From positions 119,629-183,628 of the forward strand of contig NMRB01001361.1 of the NCBI GenBank assembly GCA_002633025.1: a stretch of 64,000 nucleotides of DNA, given 5' to 3'. Of this stretch, positions 56,508 through 64,000 are shown piece by piece. The notes beneath the pieces were generated by a model, which saw nothing but the letters and a program-made list of their open reading frames with translations, had not been told where the DNA came from and did no database searches. A program made the translations under genes and the position numbers. This stretch comes from Notospermus geniculatus (lineage: Eukaryota > Nemertea > Pilidiophora > Heteronemertea > Lineidae). The number at the start of each line of letters is the position of its first letter. The first letter of the stretch is position 1.

Positions 56508-57330
56508 GGTCAGTAACCCAGCGGTTACAAAACGTGCCCTGCTAACGGACGCCGACGAGGACGGACAGCACTTGAGCGCTATAGCTCACCAGGTGAGGTA
56601 AAAAACACACTTTCACAGGGACATGTATTGCCGATGCGCATGGCAAGTTCGTACTCGCGGTACCGTGGAATTCATAGCCCCGATTTTCCCTAGGCTTCGT
56701 CTGATTTTCATTTGCAAATGCTAAGCTGTACTGTATGGTTCATATTTAGGCAAGTAATTCGTCCATTTAGGAGCCCAATTTCCAGTCATGTTTTGTGTTA
56801 CAGTGGAAGGTACCTGCGGACCACCGCTCATACTACACACTAAAGTCGACGTTATCGTTAAAATCGATGATAGGCAGAAGGTTAGTAGGGAATGAAAATG
56901 TTTACCTGCTAGTTGCAGGCGGTTGGTAAAAATACACAGCCTTAAAAGCACTCTGTGCTGCCAACTTTCCTGTTTACACCTCTGATAGACCCCATGAACA
57001 TGATAAGAACAGTATCGCTTTCTTTATCATGTTCTTCATCATGTTCTTAGCTATGGCTTAGCCTGCCAACACAGAGGTATACGGTATACGAACACGCCGG
57101 TTAACAAAGGCTTCACAAAGGGTTCGCGACCGTCTCTATGTCTTCGTAGTCTTAGTTACCACATGTACATGTACGTCGCGCATTGTTTTGGAAGTACACG
57201 CGGTGCGTCCTTAGACAACAAATCTCCCAACACAATATGGGTGGTTCTAACGACTACAATAGAGTTGTCCTCTATTCACAACTGTTTGGAGCTCCAGACT
57301 GTTCTTAGAAATATAGCACTACATATTAGG

Positions 57331-57451
57331 TAACAGGCTGGGTAATGTGTGCCAGGAATAGTGCCCATTTCATGGGTGTTATGCGAGTTTGATTGAGTGT
57401 CAGTTTTCTATAGGTTTGTGGTCAAACCATTATTCAGGGTACGCATACCAT
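57331..57451 (+). repeat. Inverted duplicate, left arm
   Basis: TAACAGGCTGGGTAATGTGT to ATTCAGGGTACGCATACCA is mirrored at 58587-58709, where the sequence stops at a single N (58710). Confidence 0.85.
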
Positions 57452-57541
57452 TAGCCGTGTTTACACCTGAGGAAATTGCCGGACCTGACCCGGCTCTGAC
57501 CCGCCTTTTTTGCGTTTACACCTATGAAAATCGGATCCGGA
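57452..57541 (+). mobile_element. Start of a second copy of the 18184-type MITE, cut by a gap
   Basis: AGCCGTGTTTACACCTGAGG onward matches 18184-18270 almost base for base, then runs into the N gap. Confidence 0.85.
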
Positions 57542-57669
57542 NNNNNNNNNNNNNNNNNNNNNNNNNNNNNNNNNNNNNNNNNNNNNNNNNNNNNNNNNNN
57601 NNNNNNNNNNNNNNNNNNNNNNNNNNNNNNNNNNNNNNNNNNNNNNNNNNNNNNNNNNNNNNNNNNNNN
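57542..57669. other. Assembly gap, 128 N
   Basis: Sequence unknown. The left side is inside one MITE and the right side inside another (family P), so the gap hides at least one element junction. Confidence 0.99.
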
Positions 57670-58053
57670 TTTTTAGTTTTTGTCGACTCGTTTGCGACAA
57701 ATTCTTCATTGGAAGATCAGTGATGTCGCGGATGACATCACTGACGACCTCAAAGGTAATCAGTGTTCGATTTTAGCACTTGTCCCGTTGCCCGGGGCAA
57801 GTGAATTTTGATACGGACAAGTAAAAGTCCATAAGTGGTTGTCCTGCGGACAAGTAAAGAATCATCATTTTCCAAAGAAAAACCATTTGCGGGCAACTCA
57901 AAAAGCAACATGGGCAACCAATTGCAAAAGAGCCCTTGCCCGGTGGACAACTGGACCGAAGAGCTAAAAATCGATCACTGGTAATTATCGCATGCGACGT
58001 AGTAGTCGCATCTGTAGTCGCCCCATTTTTTTGGTCGCCCGTGTGCGTCATGC
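57670..58053. mobile_element. MITE family P, interrupted copy
   Basis: TTTTGTCGACTCGTTTGCGA to GTGTGCGTCATGCTT matches 47925-48082. The left end lies in the gap. An insertion splits it at GGTAAT. Confidence 0.75.
57761..57980. mobile_element. 220 bp element with CAGTG ends, nested in family P
   Basis: CAGTGTTCGATTTTAGC is mirrored by GCTAAAAATCGATCACTG. GTAAT stands on both sides (57756-57760 and 57981-57985), and the family P copy at 47850 is uninterrupted here. CCCGTTGCCCGGGGCAAG and GGGCAAC words recur inside. The superfamily is unclear: CAGTG ends suit hAT, but 5 bp duplications do not. Confidence 0.8.
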
Positions 58054-58586
58054 TTTAGGGCAATGATAATGCCAGGATTGGCGCATACCTTGGAGATCGT
58101 GAGGAGCTGTCTGATCATGAGAGGCGAATTTATAGCCTTGGATACACTACATAAAACCCCGGGGGTTTTTTGCGTAATTTGCGCGTAACTTACGTGAGGC
58201 CGACAGGCGGCGTGTCTAGTGCAGCTTTTGTGGGGCATCGTAAGTTCTCTAAACCTAGGCCTGGTTTTTACGAGAGAAAATTGTCTTTACATAAGATAAC
58301 GTAGCAAATGTAATGATAAGCAGTGATAAGAACGCGGAATAAACAACTTATTTTTTCAAAAAGCCAGCAGTGAAATTTGGCGCCGCCTCCTCGTGAAGAG
58401 TGCACGCCAGCAGCGATCCTAACGCCGGGCGTAGCAATTAAGTTCAGCTGGATTTTATTTTTGTAGTGTAGACGCCCACACCTGGTCTCAAAAAGCCAGG
58501 GGATTTCTATTGTGTAAGCAGGGCTTGTACGGACAACCTGAGAAACTCATTCTTTTTTTGAAAGGGCCTAAGCCTTTTCCAAATCA

Positions 58587-58709
58587 ATGGCATGCATACC
58601 CTGAATAATGGTGTGACCACAAACCTATGTAGAAAACAGACACAAAATCAAACTCACATAACACCCATGAAATGGGTACTATTCCTGGCACACATTACCC
58701 AGCCTGTTA
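58587..58709 (-). repeat. Inverted duplicate, right arm
   Basis: Mirror of 57331-57451, ending exactly before the N at 58710. Confidence 0.85.
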
Positions 58710-58960
58710 NATCCCATCCCGTTACAGAAGATTAAATCCAGCTACCTTTCAAACTCAATCTAACCAAGCCAGCAAGAGCCTAGCCTATGATTACTCCTTG
58801 TTGATATTCCCACAAAACGTAGTCACATGTATGATGTAAAATAAAGCTTGTTGAAGCATCAACTTGTGGCCAGTATTCATGGGTAGTCACCTTTTGTGGA
58901 TACAGCAAGATGGACTCCAGCCTTAGATACTTAGTTTAGATACTTACAGACGAATCGACT

Positions 58961-59063
58961 AGGAAACGTTGTGCTATAGCACAACCTTTCCTGGAAGTTT
59001 ATGCCCTGGTTGAATTTTAAACAATTCGAGCAGGAAAGGTTGTGCTATAGCACAACGTTTCCT
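58961..59063. repeat. Twin 32 bp palindromes in mirror orientation
   Basis: 58961-58992 is a near-perfect palindrome centred on TGCTATAGCA. 59032-59063 is its exact reverse complement, 39 bases away. The only asymmetry within each is ACG against GG near the edges. Confidence 0.85.
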
Positions 59064-59540
59064 GCGTGTTTATTCTACAATATTTACTCGAAGCGGCCTC
59101 GGCGGCAATTTCTCAATTACTCCACAACACTTCCAAGCCAAAAACAAAGGGTGCCTTCACTGCGGCCTACTGTGAGCAAGAAAGAATGTTCTTATAACTG
59201 AGCACAATAACAACGAACGGGTATTTACAAATACAACAATTACCTCAAGAGCTTTAAGCAGGAAAGATGTTTATTTAGAAATAACTGGAAAACAATATCC
59301 CTGGGGTGTAGCGTTTTGTAAATATATCTGTATTTGTCTCCAGTCCAAGGTGTGATAAATCCGGATCAAATTAATAGCGTGTTATATGTTATGTGTCCTA
59401 ATTAGGTACACCTGTGATAAAAATTTGGAGATGATCCAGTCATTAGTTCAGGAGTTATTGCACTTTTTGTGTTTTTGGTTTTGGCCACCTGGAGGCCAAG
59501 CCAAGAATCCAATCGGACCACAACTTGGTGTCATAAGCCC

Positions 59541-60140
59541 CTTTTACACTACGTGTTTTGAACCGTGCTCCAGGTTGAGCACGGCGCGGCAAAAAAAGTG
59601 ATAGTGTAAATGGGTTGGCACGGATGAAAGTAGATGGATGATGCGGAACTTTGGCCCCTTTTACACTACGTGTTTTCAACCGTGCTCGACCCGGGTCGAG
59701 CACGGCGCGGCAAAAAAGGTGATAGTGTAAATGGATTGGCACGGCACAACTGGGCTCGGCACGGTGCTACTTTCATCCGGGCCGAACCCCCCAACAGGAG
59801 GTGCGTTCGACCCGGGTCGAGCCCGGTTCCGCTGGAAAACTGCACAGTGTAAACACGCTACTGGGCTCGGCTCACTTGAATGACTCGCCTTTAGTGAAGT
59901 GCGCATGCTCATTTGGGCCTTGAACTCAATACGTCATTGCCGCGAATGGTCATGGGCGCAGCCATAATGAAAATGACGGAGATTTCGTACCTCCACAGAA
60001 AGGAGAGCCGGCGATTCAGATATTGGCGCGGTTATCATGGTGCAGTGTAAATGGGGTAAAATGGTCTTTCTGAGGCGGGCCTGGCCCGGGTCGAGCACGG
60101 TTCGTCCAGGCCAAAATTCTGCGTTGTGAAAAAACGGCTT
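59541..60140. mobile_element. MITE-like element with partial tandem duplication
   Basis: CCCCTTTTACACTACGTGTT followed by CCGTGCTC and GAGCACGGCGCGGC occurs at 59542 and again at 59657. Several inverted TAGTGTAAA/TTTACACT words and CGACCCGGGTCGAGC palindromes follow, ending near AAAACGGCTT. Confidence 0.6.
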
Positions 60141-60169
60141 AAGAATGGTTTTATGGAATAGACTTAAGG

Positions 60170-60410
60170 CCAGTTTCCACTATAGCGGATTCCGCCGCGG
60201 TTTGCGGCGAGCGGTGCGGTTTTCACAGGCAATGGGATAATTAACACGCCATGTATTGTTGAACCATCGAAGGATTATCCAAAGCCCTGTGAAAACCGCA
60301 CCGCTCGCCGCAAGACGTGGCGGCAGATTCCGCTTTGTTTGCGTGCAGTGCGGCGGAAAATAACAAAGGCGTTGCCGCATGCGTCAGCGAATCGCGTTAG
60401 GTGTGTCCCT
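60170..60410. mobile_element. MITE family F, copy 4, with a chimeric right end
   Basis: GTTTCCACTATAGCGGATTC to CACCGCTCGCCGCAAG follows family F. The last 80 bases (AATAACAAAGGCGTTGCCGC, AATCGCGTTAGGTGTGTCCC) instead resemble the MITE at 34312-34453. Confidence 0.65.
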
Positions 60411-60537
60411 ACCCTTAGCAGCCTAATATGCGTTAGAATGGTTTTATGAAATTGGCCCCTGGTTGGTTTAAAAACCCATAATAGAGTTGTTATCTACATA
60501 ACTGTTGGGCGCTTCAAACAGTTCACTGTAGGGTGAC

Positions 60538-60663
60538 AATAGCGAGGTTTCGCAAGCGCCCGATTAGGCTCTACGACGACGTTTATCTATTGTGTGAGTG
60601 CACCCAAACAATAGATAAACGTAGTCGTATGACCTAACCGGGCACTTGCGAAACCTCACTATT
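60538..60663. mobile_element. MITE family J, copy 2
   Basis: AATAGCGAGGTTTCGCAAGC is mirrored by GCACTTGCGAAACCTCACTATT. It is the same as 37207-37330 with a few changes. Confidence 0.88.
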
Positions 60664-61866
60664 ACTTGCAATGTACATGTACAGCAACTGTTAAGGCCTT
60701 CAACAAACGCGAATAGACACAACTCTATTCTAAACCAGGGTGCGGCAGTTTCATTTTAAAAGTTATGAGTGAATACATGTATGTCAGACACCCGATGTAT
60801 GCTGTGGCGCTACCGTCCAATATCACATGACCTGTTTGTCATAATCGGTTATCTCTTTCTACAGGACTAAAAATGGGTCAACCCGACCATAAGCAGCAGA
60901 AGGCTGACAAAAATGCGTATGCGAGTGGATACATAATATATCCCATCTTCTGGAATTTTAGTGATGTGTGTGATGAAGCTCCTTATCAGGACCGAAAATT
61001 TGCAATATTTTCAGAGGACTGTCTTCATATTTGATATTCGAGTGGATAAAATGATATGATATCATAACCATAGATTGGTATAAAATTCCCGCCAGTTGTA
61101 TCGATGTAACCTCACTTATAACTCACAAATCGTTCAGTTTCATTTTCGTCTTGATTGAACAAATGGCGGCCCGCCAACAACCATAGGCCTAGAGACGACA
61201 GACGACGCCAGTACACTGTCTCTGTTATACTAGAGTTCGACAACTAATTTCAGCGAAGTAGAATATATCGTCGGTGTTGGTGCACGTGACGACTCACCTT
61301 GTGGCTGGTAGATGAAGTATTCGTCTACCTCCTGGCGTTAAAATCCCACTTGCGTTGGTTCTCAATCGTTTGAAGGCCAAGAAAACAAGTGCTGGCAGTC
61401 AGAACATCATCGCCATCAACAATGTTCCTCGGTTATAAACCAGATTTGTCGGGCTTGTTAAGGCATTTAGTCACGTGATAACATTGTCTCCTTTATTTTG
61501 TCAAATAAATTAAAAATACTTAATAATGGAGAGAAAAATGCTGTTGTGTAGTATTTAAATCGCTTATTCATATCATACCACGGATCGGTGAAGATGTAGG
61601 TCTGACACCGTTCTTCCTTTGTCCAAAAAGCATAAAAATGATCGGTAGTGTCCCATACTTGTAATAGAACTGAAATCATATATTAGGCAGTGGTAGGCCT
61701 ACGTTAAATGTATGGAAGAACATTACTGGTTTTGAAGCAATGCCCATTCTGTGTGCAATGGGTTCTGAATCTCAAACGTGAAGTTCGTCAGGATTCCCTC
61801 TGTCAGCAGTTACCAGCACAAATTTGATCCACTAGAGCGCCGACAACATTGGGAAGGGTTGCGGAA
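60664..61866. other. No gene established
   Basis: Two short open frames look slightly protein-like (60870-61035 plus, 61467-61679 minus) but lack supporting exons; see rejected items. Confidence 0.35.
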
Positions 61867-62153
61867 CAGGCGCGGATCCGGGGGTCGTGACCCCTCCCCC
61901 ACCCTGCTCGCTACCACCAATCATTTGTGTTTTTTTTCAATAGTTTGTGACAATAAGCAAAAAAACGCAAGACTAAAGCTTCTGTTTGATACTGAGATGC
62001 CAGGAAATCGCATATACGGCCTTCTACATTTCAAAATATTCGGGGGAGGCCCCCCAGACCCCCCGTTGGTGCAGGTATCTTCGGCGCCCGCCTACAACGA
62101 CCGCTCTCGGCGGCCCTGACCCCCCTCTACCAAACATCCTGGATCCGCGCCTG
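61867..62153. mobile_element. MITE with CAGGCGCGGATCC ends
   Basis: CAGGCGCGGATCCGGGGG is mirrored by CCTGGATCCGCGCCTG. The word CCAGGAAATCGCATAT and G-rich and C-rich flanks are shared with the 17734-17995 element, so both probably belong to one family. Confidence 0.8.
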
Positions 62154-62498
62154 CGAAAGCAATTATTCATTTCGGCATTCTTTCCACGTCAATCATTATT
62201 GGGCATTTTGCCCTCTCCTGAAAGTGCAGAAACGCCGGGAAATGTTTAGGAATGATAAAGACAGTGAACGGAATCTTTCAAGAATATGCGGAGAGGTTGC
62301 TGAATGAATGCGGGTTGACCAAATTTGCATTCCGCGTCTTGTCCACGCCCTAGTTGACGCCAGATTTTAGTAACTACATGTAGTTTCAGATATAAATCAG
62401 ACATGGATCTTCCTGTCGCCAGCAGACAGGCGAGAACTGTATTCAATTCAGAAACTGCGTACGTAGAATTTGCAGAAGTTAGTGTACGGTAAAATATA

Positions 62499-62663
62499 TT
62501 AGTGAGTTTAAGAAACCAAACGTTAACGCTAACGCTAATTACGTCAAAATGACGTCACCCCCAGAAGAAATACAACGAATTCATTCGACATGTTCGATGT
62601 GACGTCAGAATGATGTCATTAACGTTAGCGTTAGCGTTAACGTATGGTTTCTTAAACTCACTA
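62499..62663. mobile_element. MITE with TAGTGAGTTTAAGAAACC ends and GTTAGC repeats
   Basis: TAGTGAGTTTAAGAAACCAA is mirrored by ATGGTTTCTTAAACTCACTA. Subterminal GTTAACGCTAACGCTAA pairs with TTAGCGTTAGCGTTAAC. TGACGTCA words lie nearer the centre. Confidence 0.88.
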
Positions 62664-62754
62664 TTATGGCCTATCTGAATACACTAATTAGAGTTCTGCC
62701 TGCAGTTTTTTCAACGTGCTGAAAATTGCACATTGTTTCCTTTAGGCTTCCCTT

Positions 62755-62876
62755 ACACAGAAGTATTCGGTATACGAAAACGCCGGTTAACAAAGGCATT
62801 CCGAGGATTCGCCACCGCGAAGCCATTGTAAATCGGTGTTTTCATATACCGTATACTTCGATGTAAAGGAAGCCTT
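62755..62876. repeat. Hairpin repeat, TTCGGTATACG family
   Basis: AGGCTTCCCTTACACAGAAG and TATTCGGTATACG are mirrored by TATACCGTATACTTCG and TGTAAAGGAAGCCTT. Related to 5753 and 37735. Confidence 0.75.
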
Positions 62877-63201
62877 AAGTACGTATCAGGCAAGCATTTT
62901 GGTGACATTCACGAGGCTATGAGGCATCCACCTGCACTCCCCCAACACTTAAAAATAGTAAAGTTCTATCCTCGGGGATTTAAAACGTCACCGAAAGATG
63001 GCACCATTGTTTTTTCCAGATTTTCGCCACTGATTATTTCAAAAGGGTACTGATACAATTCTGCTGTCATCCGTCGCTGGCATTCTTAACACCCTCCGTG
63101 ATGTCAGGAAACCCGCAGGTACAATCTCGGTCATAAGTCATTAACCAGTAGATATCTATCTGTGCAAACACAGGAAGATTTTGTAGGTGAAAATTTTCAG
63201 G

Positions 63202-63553
63202 AATGGGGTACCGGCAAACAAAAGGAGGCGCTGGTCATCAACCTGGTTAAAACGCAAGTGCGCATGCTTTGTGATTGTTGAACGTCATCAGGAATCGTGC
63301 GTCATTCTGACGTTGCAAAAAACTGCGTCATTCACAACCCATGACGTCGACAATTCGCCTGTCGTTTACGCCAAAATGGTCAACTTTATCGATTAAATTC
63401 ATCATGTTCTCGCAGGGATTTTTGCTCAAAAGCAACAAAGATATATTTTTGCACTTCTGTACTTAATGACAGAAAAGTAAAATTAGAAATTGAGTGCGAC
63501 GTTTTAGTTATATTTAGCGCCGCGTCGCGGATTAGTTTTGCCGGTACCCCATT
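63202..63553. mobile_element. MITE with AATGGGGTACCGGCAAA ends
   Basis: AATGGGGTACCGGCAAA is mirrored by TTTTGCCGGTACCCCATT. CGTCATTCTGACGTTGC-type words fill the interior. Confidence 0.75.
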
Positions 63554-63736
63554 GCGAAGTTTCCAAAAATCTCAATCTGACCGGCAAATTTCAAACAACG
63601 GTAAAACCCAAGTCAGCAGACTGATCATAAAAAACATGATGCCAAATGATGGACAAATGATCTTGCTATCATGCATCAAAAATCGGTGAAAAAATATTGG
63701 GGGAGCACGGAGTAATTCACAAATATCCACTGGTTA

Positions 63737-63776
63737 ATAGTGAGGTTTCGCAAATCTGACGAAACACGAAGTACGA
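63737..63776. repeat. End fragment shared with 8857-8896
   Basis: AATAGTGAGGTTTCGCAAAT and CTGACGAAACACGAAG are the reverse complement of the sequence near 8880. The element probably continues towards the window edge. Confidence 0.5.
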
Positions 63777-64000
63777 AATACGAAATTGGACTTCATTTCC
63801 ATGACGTAATGTATTTGAGCAGGTGGTTGGGCCACAAATATCACAGGGGCTTGTATCATGTCTTAAAAAGCCAACGCTTGTATGATGTAGGTACAGCTAA
63901 TATCTATATAATAGACAAGGGGTCTAGCTAAAAATCACGTTTTTTTGAACAACTTGAAATGTCATTAAAGTATGAAAAAAGGATACCAAGATGTTAATTA

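Noticed and set aside
60870-61035. Plus-strand frame MGQPDHKQQKADKNAY after CTTTCTACAG
   Set aside because: Only about 55 codons, no donor or partner exon, no recognisable family.
61467-61690. Minus-strand frame rich in W, Y and F (QVWDTTDHFYAFWTKEERCQ) after a possible acceptor
   Set aside because: It looks protein-like and has an AATAAA near its end, but no family is recognised and no partner exon was found, so it stays unlisted.
1-64000. CRISPR array, bacterial operon, riboswitch or prophage
   Set aside because: The repeats are inverted or dispersed eukaryotic elements, exons have GT-AG signals, and no prokaryotic gene organisation is present.

Overview
This window is eukaryotic nuclear DNA, very probably from an invertebrate deuterostome (echinoderm, hemichordate or cephalochordate; the sequence alone does not settle which). 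The reasons are an intronless metazoan FoxG gene, split genes with GT-AG introns, an ionotropic glutamate receptor, a BEL/Pao retrotransposon, and very many short inverted-repeat elements. Genes are sparse. Most of the window is nested, mostly non-autonomous transposon material.

Layout. 1-11 kb: a tRNA-containing repeat at the left edge, a few hairpin elements, and FoxG (minus strand, 4118-5161). 11-20 kb: two exons of an unrecognised secreted protein (plus strand, 11119-11247 and 19305-19423). The 8 kb between them holds a decayed BEL/Pao gag-pro-pol remnant, a solo LTR sitting inside another element, and a Tc1-like foldback. 20-28 kb: elements built from AAGCA/TTGCT words, nested in each other, a 718 bp foldback, a minisatellite with AGGTCA motifs and a 0.65 kb direct repeat. 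28-37 kb: a minus-strand ionotropic glutamate receptor gene with three firm exons (34102-33917, 30984-30633, 28761-28033) and weaker upstream exon candidates, its introns filled with hairpin elements. 37-64 kb: no convincing host gene. This part is almost wholly repeats: foldbacks of 0.8-1.2 kb with TA-flanked CACTC or CAGTCATT ends, PIF/Harbinger-derived fragments, nested MITEs, a second tRNA-containing repeat, a 128 bp N gap and a pair of mirror-image palindromes.

The most useful results are these. (1) The glutamate receptor has tryptophan where AMPA and kainate receptors have the Q/R pore residue, and a divergent M3 motif, although its agonist-contact residues are kept. (2) Several nests can be ordered in time because target-site duplications or empty paralogous sites are visible. 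(3) Four of the ten isolated N characters lie exactly at the edge of a long duplicated segment, so some duplications here may be assembly joins. (4) A family of elements shares TGGGCC-TATGCAT-like ends and interiors made almost entirely of short AAGCAA/TTGCTT words. No operon-like or defence-like system was found. Coordinates of repeat edges are by eye and are usually good to a few bases where target duplications are given, and to about 10-20 bases otherwise.
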